Below the pieces are notes generated by a model, which had not been told where the DNA came from, searched no databases, and saw only the letters and a program-made list of their open reading frames with translations. This document shows, one piece after another, positions 40,693 to 51,134 of a DNA stretch of 64,000 bases (positions are counted from its first letter, which is position 1; each line of letters begins with the position of its first letter). The DNA is from Bacillota bacterium (GTDB lineage Bacteria > Bacillota > UBA4882 > UBA10575), in the NCBI GenBank assembly GCA_012837715.1, contig DUQR01000043.1, forward strand, positions 46,326-110,325, read 5' to 3'. A program made the translations under genes and the position numbers.

Positions 40693-43440
40693 ATGGGGGA
40701 TTACTACCGGATGAGCGCCTTCGCCACCGCCGCCGAGTTGACGACCGATCTGGAGCAGGGCTTGACCGAAGAGGAGGCTGCGGCCCGGTTGGCCAAGTTC
40801 GGTCCGAACGAGCTTCAGAAAGAGTCTGGGCTGACGGTCTGGCAGAAGTTGGTTGCACAGTTAAAGGATTTTTTGATCCTCTTATTACTGGTGGCGGCCG
40901 CTGTTTCCCTGCTCTTAGGGGAAAGCAGCGACGCCATCGTTATTTTTCTGGTGGTGCTGATCAACACCGTCCTCGGTGTTCTCCAGGAATTAAAAGCGGA
41001 AAAAGCCCTGGCCGCCTTGGCAAGCCTTTCGGCCCCGACAGCCAAAGTGCTCCGGTCGGGGCAGACCCGGGAGGTCGCCGCCGGTCAGTTGGTCCCGGGC
41101 GATTTAATCCTTTTGAACGCCGGGGATTTTATCCCGGCCGACAGCCGGCTGGTGGTGGCCGAAAATCTACAGGTCAATGAGTCGGCCTTAACCGGTGAGT
41201 CGGTGCCGGTAGAAAAGGATGCGGACTATACCGCCGAGGAGACAATACCCGTGGCCGAGCAGAAGAATATGGTCTTTAAGGGGACGATGGTTACCTTTGG
41301 CCGGGGACGGGCTTTGGTGACCGGGACCGGTATGGAGACCGAGTTGGGGCGGATCGCCGGGTTGCTGCAAACCGGTGCTCAAGAGAAAACCCCTCTCCAG
41401 AAGCGATTGGACAGCTTTGGCAAGCAAATCGGGCTTCTGGCGATCGTCCTTTGCCTCTTCATTTTCTTATTCGGGCTCTTGCGGGGGCACCGTTTTAATG
41501 AAATGTTTTTTGTGGCCGTTAGTCTGGCAGTAGCGGCCATCCCTGAAGGTTTACCGGCGATGATCACCATCGTGTTAGCCCTTGGCGTTCAGCGGATGGC
41601 GACGCAGAAAGCGATCATTCGGCGGCTGCCCGCCGTGGAGACCTTAGGTTCGGCGACGGTCATTTGTTCCGATAAAACCGGTACCCTTACTCAGAATACC
41701 ATGACCGTCCGGCAGATTGTGACCGGGGCGGGTAATTATCGGGTAACCGGCGCGGGGTTAGAAGCCGTCGGCACTTTTGAGCGGGCCGGGGAAAAGGTGG
41801 ACGTGAAGAAGGAACCGCTCCTGACCTTGCTCTTGAAAACTGGCGCCCTCTGTAACGATGCGGAATTCCGGCCCGAGGAAGGAAAGCTAATCGGTGATCC
41901 AACAGAAGGAGCTTTGATCGTGGCGGCGGCAAAGGCGGGCATGACCCGGGAAGAGCTTCAAGCGGTCTACCCCCGCCTACAGGAATACCCCTTCGACTCG
42001 GTCCGGAAAAGGATGAGCACCGTCCATCAGGGGAACCTTACCCCCCTCCTGGGCGCTTCCGGTGGCGGGGGAGCAAAGGGTGAAGAAGAAGGGGGTGAAG
42101 GGGAAGCCAACCAGCGCTGGTTGTTGACCAAAGGCGCTCCCGATTTGGTTCTGGAGAAATGTAAATGGTGGTTGAATGGGGAGGGGCGTCAGGAGTTGAC
42201 CCCCGCCCGCAAGGCAGAACTGCTCCAATTAAACCACCAAATGGCCAGTGAAGCGCTGCGTGTTTTAGCCTTTGCTTGCCGTCCCAATCTACCTGCCGGC
42301 CCTCTTCCCGTTGGGGAGGCCGAGAATGAGCTGACTTTTCTCGGTTTTATGGGCATGATCGATCCGCCGCGCCCGGAAGCCAAAGCGGCGATCCGCCAAT
42401 GCCAGCAAGCCGGGATTGGGGTGAAAATGATCACCGGGGACCATCCGGACACGGCACGGGCGATAGCGCAACAGCTGGAACTGGCTGATCTTGACGCGCC
42501 CGTTTTAACCGGAGTAGAACTGGAAGCGATGGCCGGGGAAGAATTGGCGGAGCAAGTCGGGCGGACCAGGGTCTTTGCGCGGGTCTCCCCCGAACATAAA
42601 GTTCGGATTGTGGAAGCTTTGAAGCAAAAGGGCGCCATCGTCGCCATGACCGGTGACGGAGTGAACGATGCCCCGGCGCTAAAAAAGGCCGATATCGGGG
42701 CGGCCATGGGACAGACCGGCACCGATGTGGCGAAGGAAGCAGCGGATATGGTTTTGGTGGATGATAACTTTGCCACTATTGTCCGGGCGGTGCAGGAAGG
42801 ACGGGTGATCTTTGCGAATATAAAAAAGGCCGTCTATTTTCTGCTCTCTTGTAACTTGGGGGAGATCATCACCATTTTTGTGGCGATTGTTTTGGGCTGG
42901 CCGGTCCCCTTGATTCCCCTTCAGATTCTTTGGGTTAACCTAATCACCGATTCCCTGCCCGCATTGGCGTTAGGGGTGGAGCCCCCGGAGGGTGAGATCA
43001 TGAAACGGCCTCCCCTCCATCCGGAAGAAGGGCTTTTTGGCCGGAAAGTCCGTCTCTCTTTGGGTGTCTTCGGCGGGTTTGTTGCCCTGTTGACCCTGGT
43101 GGCTTTCCGTTGGGGGTTACGGGAGACGGTTCGCAAGGGAGTGACCATGGCCTTTGCCACGCTCGGCCTCTGCCAATTGGTGCACGCCTATAATTTCCGT
43201 TCCCTTCAAGAACCCCTTTGGCGGCGGCGACGGGTTCCGAATAAAAAATTGCTGTATAGTACCATTGGGTCCGCCTTTCTGCATTTGCTTGTCTTTTTCA
43301 CCCCCTGGTTCCGCCGGATCTTCCACGTCCAGAGTCTACCCCTTAACGATTGGTTACTCATTGGGGAATTGGCTTTGGCCCCCCTTTTCCTGGGGGAAGT
43401 CTGGAAGACAGTAGTGAAAGAGGGCTTTGAAACCCTTTAA
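40693..43440 (+). CDS. Cation-translocating P-type ATPase (SERCA/PMCA Ca2+-type)
   Basis: [91 protein letters not shown]. Confidence 0.95.
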   Translation: MGDYYRMSAFATAAELTTDLEQGLTEEEAAARLAKFGPNELQKESGLTVWQKLVAQLKDFLILLLLVAAAVSLLLGESSDAIVIFLVVLINTVLGVLQELKAEKALAALASLSAPTAKVLRSGQTREVAAGQLVPGDLILLNAGDFIPADSRLVVAENLQVNESALTGESVPVEKDADYTAEETIPVAEQKNMVFKGTMVTFGRGRALVTGTGMETELGRIAGLLQTGAQEKTPLQKRLDSFGKQIGLLAIVLCLFIFLFGLLRGHRFNEMFFVAVSLAVAAIPEGLPAMITIVLALGVQRMATQKAIIRRLPAVETLGSATVICSDKTGTLTQNTMTVRQIVTGAGNYRVTGAGLEAVGTFERAGEKVDVKKEPLLTLLLKTGALCNDAEFRPEEGKLIGDPTEGALIVAAAKAGMTREELQAVYPRLQEYPFDSVRKRMSTVHQGNLTPLLGASGGGGAKGEEEGGEGEANQRWLLTKGAPDLVLEKCKWWLNGEGRQELTPARKAELLQLNHQMASEALRVLAFACRPNLPAGPLPVGEAENELTFLGFMGMIDPPRPEAKAAIRQCQQAGIGVKMITGDHPDTARAIAQQLELADLDAPVLTGVELEAMAGEELAEQVGRTRVFARVSPEHKVRIVEALKQKGAIVAMTGDGVNDAPALKKADIGAAMGQTGTDVAKEAADMVLVDDNFATIVRAVQEGRVIFANIKKAVYFLLSCNLGEIITIFVAIVLGWPVPLIPLQILWVNLITDSLPALALGVEPPEGEIMKRPPLHPEEGLFGRKVRLSLGVFGGFVALLTLVAFRWGLRETVRKGVTMAFATLGLCQLVHAYNFRSLQEPLWRRRRVPNKKLLYSTIGSAFLHLLVFFTPWFRRIFHVQSLPLNDWLLIGELALAPLFLGEVWKTVVKEGFETL

Positions 43441-43571
43441 CAAACGCCAGGATCAGCCTTTTTGCTACTACGGTAGGCGGACCAGACTACCATTAGGGTG
43501 ATCATACCGACCAGGGGGACAACCCCAAAAAAGTTAGACCTAAGTTTAAGCTTTTCGACAAAAGAGGGATG

Positions 43572-44030
43572 ATGATGGAGAAAGAAGCCTGGGTGGTTGC
43601 AGTTGAGGACGGGGAGGTCCGTTTACGGTATATGCGGCATGGGGCTTGTCGGCACTGTGGAGCTTGCTTTGTGTTGGGGAAAGGTCCGGGGGAAGAAGAG
43701 GTTATTCTTCCCGAGAACCAACTGGATTTACGGAAAGGCGACCGGGTGGCAGTAGGTTTGCCGAGTACTTCTCTTTTGAAAGCCAGCTTTCTCGTCTACA
43801 CCATACCTTTAATCTTTTTTTTCCTTGGGTATCTGGCCGGCGCCAAGATTAGCGCCGCCCTCATCGGCACCGCCGCGGAGGAAGCCGGTGGGATGATCGG
43901 TGGGGTTTTAGCTTTGGTCCTGACCTATTGGGGACTCCACTATTACGACCGGCGGTTGAGAAAATCTTCCCGCTATCAGCCCCAAGTGATCCGGATTGTG
44001 GAACGCGCTACGCAGGATTACATCGAGTAA
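43572..44030 (+). CDS. SoxR-reducing system/RseC-MucC family protein
   Basis: GACRHCGACFVLGKG Cys cluster followed by two TMs. Confidence 0.85.
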   Translation: MMEKEAWVVAVEDGEVRLRYMRHGACRHCGACFVLGKGPGEEEVILPENQLDLRKGDRVAVGLPSTSLLKASFLVYTIPLIFFFLGYLAGAKISAALIGTAAEEAGGMIGGVLALVLTYWGLHYYDRRLRKSSRYQPQVIRIVERATQDYIE

Positions 44031-45127
44031 CTGGCCTGGGAAAAATAGGTGGCGAGCGCTTCGGCAAAGAGTTCCAGAGAGTATTGGACTTCTTCCCAGG
44101 TTGAATTGTCATCTCCGAACTCGACGATCACGGACCGGGAGTGGAGATGTTGGTTATACCGGGCTTCGGCTAAAATCACCCCATGGGCTAGATTGGGGAA
44201 CCGATGATCTAGCACTTCCAATAGGGCGTTAGCAAAATGGTAATTCTTTTCCCACTGGGGATGGTCCAGGCCCAACCGATCGGAACCGACGACAAGAATG
44301 ATCTTGGCGGCGGTTTTTCCTTTAATGGGTACTTTATGATTTAGCCCGGGCGTCGCATCCCGGTGCAGATCAAGCACCACTTCAATCCCGGGATGTTCCG
44401 CCAGGAGCGTTTTGACCGTTTCTTCAGAACGTTTGTAGGCATCCCGGAAGGGGTAGTGATCATGGATGACATCGCAATGTAAGGTTTTGATCCCATATTT
44501 TTGGTTTAAAAGGGCCGCCAAGCCTTCCCCAGCTTTGACAATATCGCCGCGGCCGTTGTGTAGATGGGTATGACCGCTGACCGGTACGTAGGACTCGGAA
44601 GTATGGGTATGGTAGATAAGGACCCGGGGTGTTTCGGCCCGGGGCGCGGGAACCCGTTCAACAGGCCCGGGACGGACGGGCGGTCGTGGGGCGGTCTGGG
44701 GCGGGACTGGTTTTGGTGTGATCCGTTGGGTTGCCGTATTGACCAAGGAATAGTCTTTGGCCATATTTTGCCGGGCCAAAAAGGGAAACTGTGTTTTCAG
44801 GATCTCTTCGGGAGATGGGTTTCGAATGTTCATCAGAAAACGGAGGAGCAGATCGGCCCCTTTGGCATCAAGAATAGAATCGGGATCATCCTCGAACCGG
44901 TAACGTTTAAAGACGGGAATCACTTGGGCAAGAAAGTTGCGGCCTACTTGCGAATCTAGATGGTAAAGGCGTTTCAGATAAACAAGGGGATAAGATAAAT
45001 TCGGCTGGTGGCCGAGTTCCACCAGACTGACTCCGATGGCGATGAATAAGGTGAAGATGGTGAGGCCAATCACCAAGAGAAAACGGAATTTTTCGGGTGT
45101 CATTACTCTTCTCGGTAGAGAGCTCAT
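44018..45127 (-). CDS. spoIIP: Stage II sporulation protein P
   Basis: VLIYHTHTSESYVPVSG, VLDLHRDATPG, LVVGSDRLGLDHPQWEKNYHFA, ILAEARYNQHLHSRSVIVEFGDDNST. Confidence 0.93.
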   Translation of the reverse strand: MSSLPRRVMTPEKFRFLLVIGLTIFTLFIAIGVSLVELGHQPNLSYPLVYLKRLYHLDSQVGRNFLAQVIPVFKRYRFEDDPDSILDAKGADLLLRFLMNIRNPSPEEILKTQFPFLARQNMAKDYSLVNTATQRITPKPVPPQTAPRPPVRPGPVERVPAPRAETPRVLIYHTHTSESYVPVSGHTHLHNGRGDIVKAGEGLAALLNQKYGIKTLHCDVIHDHYPFRDAYKRSEETVKTLLAEHPGIEVVLDLHRDATPGLNHKVPIKGKTAAKIILVVGSDRLGLDHPQWEKNYHFANALLEVLDHRFPNLAHGVILAEARYNQHLHSRSVIVEFGDDNSTWEEVQYSLELFAEALATYFSQASYSM

Positions 45128-45261
45128 CGTTAGGCGACCCCCTGTCTTCTGTATTTCTGTTGGGTGTCAGTTACCTATCATTGTAGAATTATATGCCAAG
45201 GGTTGTGGGTTTAAGACAGGGGATTTTACGACGGAAGAACCGCCGCCGTGGCCGGATGGTA

Positions 45262-45350
45262 CCGCTTCACGAAGAATACTAGGCCAAGAGATTCAAGGTA
45301 GTTCCCCACGCTGGCTATCACCTGCGCCACGAAGGGGTGAGAATTTGAAG
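45262..45350. repeat. Copy A of dispersed repeat flanking rex
   Basis: CCGCTTCACGAAGAAT..; first 55 nt match copy B at about 42 positions without gaps. Confidence 0.6.
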
Positions 45351-45453
45351 AAAACCACATCTGTCTTTTCTAAGTAAAAGTATGGGCTCGATAGCGGGAA
45401 GGAATGTTCGGATAAACGTCGAAGGGGGACTATATAACAAAGGGGGGAATCCC

Positions 45454-46089
45454 GTGCGGAAACGGAAAGTTCCAGATGTAGTAATAAATCGGTTACCCTT
45501 GTACTTAAGGGTCCTAGCGGAAATTGACGCCGAACAGTCTCCGATTATCTCTTCTTTCGAATTGGGGGAAAGGACGGGGATTACCCCGGGACAAATCCGG
45601 AAAGACCTTAGTTTCTTCGGAGTCTTTGGCAAACAGGGTGTGGGTTATGAAATTTCCACTTTACGGGTGGAGCTCTGTCGTATTCTCCACCTGGACCGGG
45701 TGGTCAATGTTGGCCTGGTTGGCGTCGGTAAACTGGGGGAAGCTTTTCTCCGGTACGGCGCCGGTCGGCAAAGGGAAGTCTTAAACCGGGAAGGATTGAT
45801 CATCAAAGCGGCTTTTGATCAAGATCAGCAAAAGATTGGGCGCCGCATCGCCGGGGTGGAGATCCTCCCTGTCGAGCAGTTACCGGAACTCATCACCCAA
45901 CTGAGGCTGTCGATTATAATCTTGACCGTTCCGGCTGGGGTAGCCCAATCCGTCTTCGATACCTGTGTTGCCAGCGGGATTAAAGCCTTTCTCAATTTCG
46001 CCCCGGTTAAGCTACAGATCCCGGCTGGGATCCGTGTCCACCACGCCGATTTCACCTTACAGTTGGAAAGTTTGGCCTATTACAGCTAA
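45454..46089 (+). CDS. rex: Redox-sensing transcriptional repressor Rex
   Basis: PDVVINRLPLYLRVLAEI, GERTGITPGQIRKDLSFFGVFGKQGVGY, VGLVGVGKLGEAFLRY; GTG start at 45454 after AGGGGGGAA. Confidence 0.95.
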   Translation: MRKRKVPDVVINRLPLYLRVLAEIDAEQSPIISSFELGERTGITPGQIRKDLSFFGVFGKQGVGYEISTLRVELCRILHLDRVVNVGLVGVGKLGEAFLRYGAGRQREVLNREGLIIKAAFDQDQQKIGRRIAGVEILPVEQLPELITQLRLSIIILTVPAGVAQSVFDTCVASGIKAFLNFAPVKLQIPAGIRVHHADFTLQLESLAYYS

Positions 46090-46162
46090 GCGAATTGCCA
46101 AATTACCGAATTTGTGTACAATATTCTCGCGACCTCCCTGTCGCTCGATCTGCTTTCAATCT

Positions 46163-46249
46163 CCGCTTCACGAAGAATTCATTGCTAAAAAATTTAAGGT
46201 CGTCGCCCATGCTCGCTTCAGAAGTACAACGCGGTGAAGAATAATCAAG
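46163..46249. repeat. Copy B of dispersed repeat flanking rex
   Basis: CCGCTTCACGAAGAATTCATTGCTAAAAAATTTAAGGTCGTCGCCCATGCTCGCTTCAG.. related to copy A. Confidence 0.6.
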
Positions 46250-46449
46250 CCGGGTGAGTCGTGAACTGTTGAGACTGAAAAGAAGCGACCGCTCTTATTT
46301 TGAGTCCTTCACCCCGACAGCTGGGTAAGGGAAAGGATGGAAATTAGCAGCGCTGTGTTGGCGAAGGCAAGTCATTCACATGAGCAAAGAGTGACGAGCG
46401 ACGAGATCAGTGAAGAGACTATTTTTGAAGGTAAAGAATAGGAAAACGC

Positions 46450-47043
46450 ATGAAAGAGAAAAGAATGTCTCGCCAGTCCAACCAAGGACGGATTCGGAAC
46501 ATTGCCAAAATTAGCGCCTATATGGCCCTGGGGGTTACCCTCAGCTTGCTTGAGACCTTTTTGGCGCCTTTAGGTTTAGTGGTTCCGTTGCCCGGCGCCA
46601 AGATTGGTCTGGCTAATATCGTGACCCTTGTTTTGTTGGTTACCGAAAAGCCATGGTTGTTATGGGTGGTGACCGGAGGCCGAATTGTCATGGCGGCGCT
46701 TTTGACCGGAACCTTATTTTCAGTCCCCTTTGCCTTGAGTGTCGGTGGGGGGATGGCCGCCTTACTCGTGATGGGTTTTTTATGGCGGTGGTTCCGTCGG
46801 GTCTTCAGTTTAGTCGGAATTAGTATCATTGGAGCTGTTGCCCATAACTGCGGGCAGCTCTTCACCTTGTGGCTGCTGGTGCCCGGTACCGGGTTCTTTT
46901 ATTTATTGCCCTGGGCTCTACTCTTAGCTCTTCCTTCCGGCTGGTTAACCGGGTATTTAGCCCGGCAGATTATTGCCCGTCGGCCTTGGGAGGAATGGGG
47001 GGAAGGGGGGAAATCCCATGACGGATCTGGAAGGCGTGATTGA
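46450..47043 (+). CDS. Gx transporter family protein (heptaprenyl diphosphate synthase component I-like)
   Basis: ISAYMALGVTLSLLETFLAPLGLVVPLPGAKIGLANIVTLVLL. Confidence 0.85.
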   Translation: MKEKRMSRQSNQGRIRNIAKISAYMALGVTLSLLETFLAPLGLVVPLPGAKIGLANIVTLVLLVTEKPWLLWVVTGGRIVMAALLTGTLFSVPFALSVGGGMAALLVMGFLWRWFRRVFSLVGISIIGAVAHNCGQLFTLWLLVPGTGFFYLLPWALLLALPSGWLTGYLARQIIARRPWEEWGEGGKSHDGSGRRD

Positions 47044-49186
47044 ACGGATTACCTTCCAAGACGAAGAAAACGGGTATACCGTAGCCCGTTTCCAAGCGGA
47101 CGGTGAAATGCTGACGGTGGTGGGTTTTCTCCCCAACGTTAATACCGGGGAAACGCTCCGCCTGAGCGGGGACTGGATCGTTCATCCCACTTATGGCCGG
47201 CAGTTTAAGGCAGAGGCCTTTGAGGTTCTCCCACCGGTTACGCGCCAAGGGATCGAACGCTACCTCGGCTCCGGATTGATTAAAGGAATTGGACCGGTAA
47301 CAGCCAAGAAAATGGTCCAGGCCTTCGGCTTGGAAACCCTCAAGGTGATTAACGAAACTCCCGAACGGCTCTTGGAGGTAGAAGGGATTGGCCCCCAAAA
47401 AGCGGAAAAGATCAGCAAAGCTTTGGAAGAACAACGCCAGATTCAGCGGATGATGGTCTTTCTGCGGGGGGTCGGGATCACACCTGCTTTAGCCACGAAA
47501 ATTTACCGGCGTTACGGAGAGCAAGCGGCCGCGATCATCAAGGAGAACCCATACCGGTTGGCCGATGAACTCTTCGGTGTGGGCTTTCGGACCGCCGACC
47601 GCATCGCTAATTTACTTGGACGAAATGATCCGGCCGCCCGGGAACGGGTCCGGGCTGGAGTATTATACTACCTGCGTAAGGAAACTGAAGAAGGCCATGT
47701 CTATGTACCGGTGGACGAGTTTGTCCCGGAAGTAAGCAAAGAATTGGCGGCGCCGGAGGAAGTGGTGAAACAGGCAATCGAAGGCTTAGTCCGGGAAAGG
47801 GAGCTTTACCTGGAGGAAGGACGCCTTTATTTAGCCTTCTTCTATCGGTGTGAACAGCGGGTGGCGGAAAGACTTTGTTTACTCATGCGGAAGCGCCCGG
47901 TGGAACGGCCCCTTCTGTTTACCGCCGAAGAACTGAACGCCCTCACCTATGAACAGCGTTTGGCAGTGGAAAAAGCTTTTCAAGTAGGGGTTTTGATGAT
48001 TACCGGCGGCCCGGGAACCGGGAAGACGACCACCATTCGCAGTTTAATCCGCCTCTGTCAGCTCCGGGGGGAGAAAGCGCTTTTGGCTGCCCCGACCGGA
48101 CGCGCGGCGAAGCGACTGAAAGAGGCGACCGGCAAAGAAGCGAAGACCATCCACCGTTTGTTGGAGTTCGGTTATACGCCGGGCCGCGGTTTGAGTTTCG
48201 GGCGAAACGAAGAACACCCGCTGGAAGCCGATATCGTGATTATCGATGAAGTATCCATGCTTGATCTCCCCCTCTTTTATCAACTGTTAAGAGCGCTTAC
48301 ACCGGGAACCCGTTTGGTTTTGGTCGGGGATCAAGACCAATTACCATCGGTTGGCCCCGGTTCCGTGTTGCGGGATCTGATTACTTCGGAAGTGATTCCC
48401 CTCATCCGTTTGCAGACCATCTTTCGTCAGGCCCAAACCAGTAAGATTGTGACCAACGCCCACCGGATCAATGAAGGGCGTCTGCCTGAATTGAAGGGGG
48501 CAGCCGACTTTTTCTTTATCAATGCGGCTGAACCCCAACAGATTGTTGACGAGATCATCCGCTTGGTCACCGTACGTTTGCCCCGTTACCTAAAGTGTGA
48601 TCCGGTAGAAGAGATCCAAGTCCTCTCCCCGATGCGAAGGACCCTGACCGGCGTGGAGAACCTGAATTATCTCCTTCAAGAAGCGTTAAACCCGCCAAAC
48701 GCTAACGGGCCGGAGATCCGTTTTGGCGAAAAGACTTTTCGCCCGCGGGATAAAGTGATGCAGATTCGGAACAATTACGCCAAGATGGTCTTCAACGGGG
48801 ATCTAGGGAAGATTCTCCGGATCGATCCGGAAGAACAAGTAGTGACGGTGGCTTTTGCCGACGAAGAGGAAAGAATACTCAACTACGCCTATGAGGAACT
48901 GGATGAATTGGTCTTGGCTTACGCCATCTCCGTTCATAAAAGCCAGGGCAGTGAGTATCCGGTCGTGGTCATGCCGGTAACCACCCAACATTATCTTTTG
49001 TTGCAACGGAATTTGTTCTACACCGGGATTACCCGGGCAAAAAAAATGGTAGTCCTGGTGGGGACGAAAAGGGCTTTGGCCATCGCGGTGAAAAATAATA
49101 AAATCGAAAACCGCTATTCATGGCTGGCGTCGTTATTGGTCCGTTACGCGGAAGAAGCGGCCGGATCAGAGAAGCTGTCGGAGTAG
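47018..49186 (+). CDS. recD2: RecD2-type ATP-dependent DNA helicase
   Basis: GVIERITFQDEENGYTVARF, ITGGPGTGKTTTIRSLI, DEVSMLDLPLFYQLL, YAISVHKSQGSEYPVVVMPV; ATG at 47018. Confidence 0.95.
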   Translation: MTDLEGVIERITFQDEENGYTVARFQADGEMLTVVGFLPNVNTGETLRLSGDWIVHPTYGRQFKAEAFEVLPPVTRQGIERYLGSGLIKGIGPVTAKKMVQAFGLETLKVINETPERLLEVEGIGPQKAEKISKALEEQRQIQRMMVFLRGVGITPALATKIYRRYGEQAAAIIKENPYRLADELFGVGFRTADRIANLLGRNDPAARERVRAGVLYYLRKETEEGHVYVPVDEFVPEVSKELAAPEEVVKQAIEGLVRERELYLEEGRLYLAFFYRCEQRVAERLCLLMRKRPVERPLLFTAEELNALTYEQRLAVEKAFQVGVLMITGGPGTGKTTTIRSLIRLCQLRGEKALLAAPTGRAAKRLKEATGKEAKTIHRLLEFGYTPGRGLSFGRNEEHPLEADIVIIDEVSMLDLPLFYQLLRALTPGTRLVLVGDQDQLPSVGPGSVLRDLITSEVIPLIRLQTIFRQAQTSKIVTNAHRINEGRLPELKGAADFFFINAAEPQQIVDEIIRLVTVRLPRYLKCDPVEEIQVLSPMRRTLTGVENLNYLLQEALNPPNANGPEIRFGEKTFRPRDKVMQIRNNYAKMVFNGDLGKILRIDPEEQVVTVAFADEEERILNYAYEELDELVLAYAISVHKSQGSEYPVVVMPVTTQHYLLLQRNLFYTGITRAKKMVVLVGTKRALAIAVKNNKIENRYSWLASLLVRYAEEAAGSEKLSE

Positions 49187-49267
49187 ATGCGGACGTAATA
49201 CCGAATAAAAAAGACCGGACACCGTAATAGAAAAGAGGAGACCAGCGGTTAGCCGGGAGGAATCCTG

Positions 49268-51061
49268 ATGTTAACGGTTACCTACTATCCGGTGGTTTAC
49301 CAAAAAGGGGCCCAGTGGGAAGCGGGCCTCATTCCCGATCCGGCCTTGATGCGACCGTGGGCGTCCGAGCACGGATACAATAGGGTCTGGTCTTGGAATC
49401 GGCCTTTTCCTTTATGGCTGGGGGAAAAGCTCCGGGAAAAACTCCAGGAAAAGCTGGGACAGCTCTGCCCAGAAAGAAAGGCTTATTTTCTTTTGCGCCG
49501 TTTGGGGAGAGAACTGTCCAGAACCGCCCGGCGGCACGGCATCAAGGATGCCGGAGCCTGGGTGGAGCTGACGGCCGAACCCTTTGTTTCCGTGCCGGTG
49601 GCCGCGGCCACCGAGGGGATCGATGACGACCACCTCCTCCGGATGAGGATTCCCCAACTCCTACCCGGCCGGGCGCTCACAACGAATGAACTGCGGCGGG
49701 CTTTAAATCGGGCGGGGGTCAAGGTTACCGGCGACCAGTTGGCCATCGCCCTTGAGCAATTAATCCTTGAGGGGAAAGTGGAACGGGTGGCCGCGGTTGG
49801 CCTGGACCAATGGGGTCGTTTCTATTGCCGCCGTTGCGGTGAACGGGACCGGATTACCCTTGAACAACCGGCGTTTTCCCCTTATCCCTGCCGGGTTTGC
49901 CCCTCTTGTCGCCAATTGGGGGTTCTGACGGATGGAACCGCCCTTTACCGCTGGCGGGGCGCGAACCCGGAGCTTAAACCGGTTGCTGCCTTACCTCCTT
50001 TGCTCCTTCCGGCCTTAACAATCTGGCAAGAACGGGCAGTCGCCGATGTTTTGGACTTCTGGCGCCGACCCGATGCCCGTACTTTGTTGGTCTGGGCGGT
50101 CTGCGGGGCGGGCAAAACCGAAGTAGTCTTTCCTGTGATCCGGGAAGCCTTAGCCCAAGGGCGCAGAGTGCTCCTGGCCGTGCCGCGACGGGAAATCGTC
50201 CGGGAATTAGGCGAGCGGGTCAAAACCTGTTTTCCCGGCCTTCCTTTTACCCTTCTTTACGGTGGCCATAAGGAAGAAGCCCCCGGCACGGGGCTAGTTG
50301 TCGCCACTACCCACCAATTATTCCGCTTTACCTCCTATTTTGATTTAGCCATTATCGACGAAGCCGATGCCTTTCCTTTATACGGTAACCCGATGCTGAA
50401 TGCAGTCTTGGAACGGGTTGTCCTGTCCACGGGAAAGAAAATATACATGACGGCCACCCCCGATGCCTCCTGGCGCCGCCGGGCGCAGCAGGGTAAGATC
50501 GCACTTACCAAGATTCCCCTCCGTTATCACGGGCAACCCCTTCCCGTTCCCCAGTTGATTCGCACGGCCTTGCCCGGGGAAAAAGGGGAGTTTGTGCCAG
50601 CGGTGGTGCAAGACTTTTTCCTTTCTCTGGAGGCAGCAGACCGCAAAGGGCTGCTTTTTATGCCCACGGTGGTGCTGGTGGAAGTCTTTACCCGGCGGTT
50701 GAAAAAGGAATTACCCCGCCATGCCCAGCGCATCGACGGGATTCACGCGCGGGACCCTTTGCGGGCAGAGAAAGTGAAAAATTTTTCGGCCGGAAAGCTC
50801 CGGCTCTTGGTAACGACTACCCTCTTGGAACGGGGGCTTAATTTTGACCGGTTGGATCTGATGGTTCTTTACGCTGACGAAGAACGGATCTTTTCGGCAG
50901 AGACTTTAATACAGATTGCTGGTCGGGTCGGACGACAGGCGGCTGATCCCGGGGGCCGGGTCTATTTTGTGGCGGAAAAAATCAGCGGGACGATGAAAGC
51001 GGCCCGTCAAGGAATTTTGCAGATGAACAAAGAAGGGGCGAAAGCCCAATTAGATAAATAA
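49268..51061 (+). CDS. comFA: ComFA-like late competence helicase
   Basis: Zinc fingers CRRCGERD/CRVCPSCRQLG, LLVWAVCGAGKTEVVFPVI, AIIDEADAFP, QIAGRVGRQAADPGGRVYFV. Confidence 0.88.
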   Translation: MLTVTYYPVVYQKGAQWEAGLIPDPALMRPWASEHGYNRVWSWNRPFPLWLGEKLREKLQEKLGQLCPERKAYFLLRRLGRELSRTARRHGIKDAGAWVELTAEPFVSVPVAAATEGIDDDHLLRMRIPQLLPGRALTTNELRRALNRAGVKVTGDQLAIALEQLILEGKVERVAAVGLDQWGRFYCRRCGERDRITLEQPAFSPYPCRVCPSCRQLGVLTDGTALYRWRGANPELKPVAALPPLLLPALTIWQERAVADVLDFWRRPDARTLLVWAVCGAGKTEVVFPVIREALAQGRRVLLAVPRREIVRELGERVKTCFPGLPFTLLYGGHKEEAPGTGLVVATTHQLFRFTSYFDLAIIDEADAFPLYGNPMLNAVLERVVLSTGKKIYMTATPDASWRRRAQQGKIALTKIPLRYHGQPLPVPQLIRTALPGEKGEFVPAVVQDFFLSLEAADRKGLLFMPTVVLVEVFTRRLKKELPRHAQRIDGIHARDPLRAEKVKNFSAGKLRLLVTTTLLERGLNFDRLDLMVLYADEERIFSAETLIQIAGRVGRQAADPGGRVYFVAEKISGTMKAARQGILQMNKEGAKAQLDK

Positions 51062-51134
51062 TGGAGAGGTTAATTATACAATTCCCTCTATTAAGAAAAG
51101 AAGGAATCCGGCCGATGAAAATTAAGGGGTTTCT

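Noticed and set aside
42189-42776. 195-aa minus-strand ORF within the P-type ATPase
   Set aside because: Antisense shadow of the conserved [11 protein letters not shown] region.
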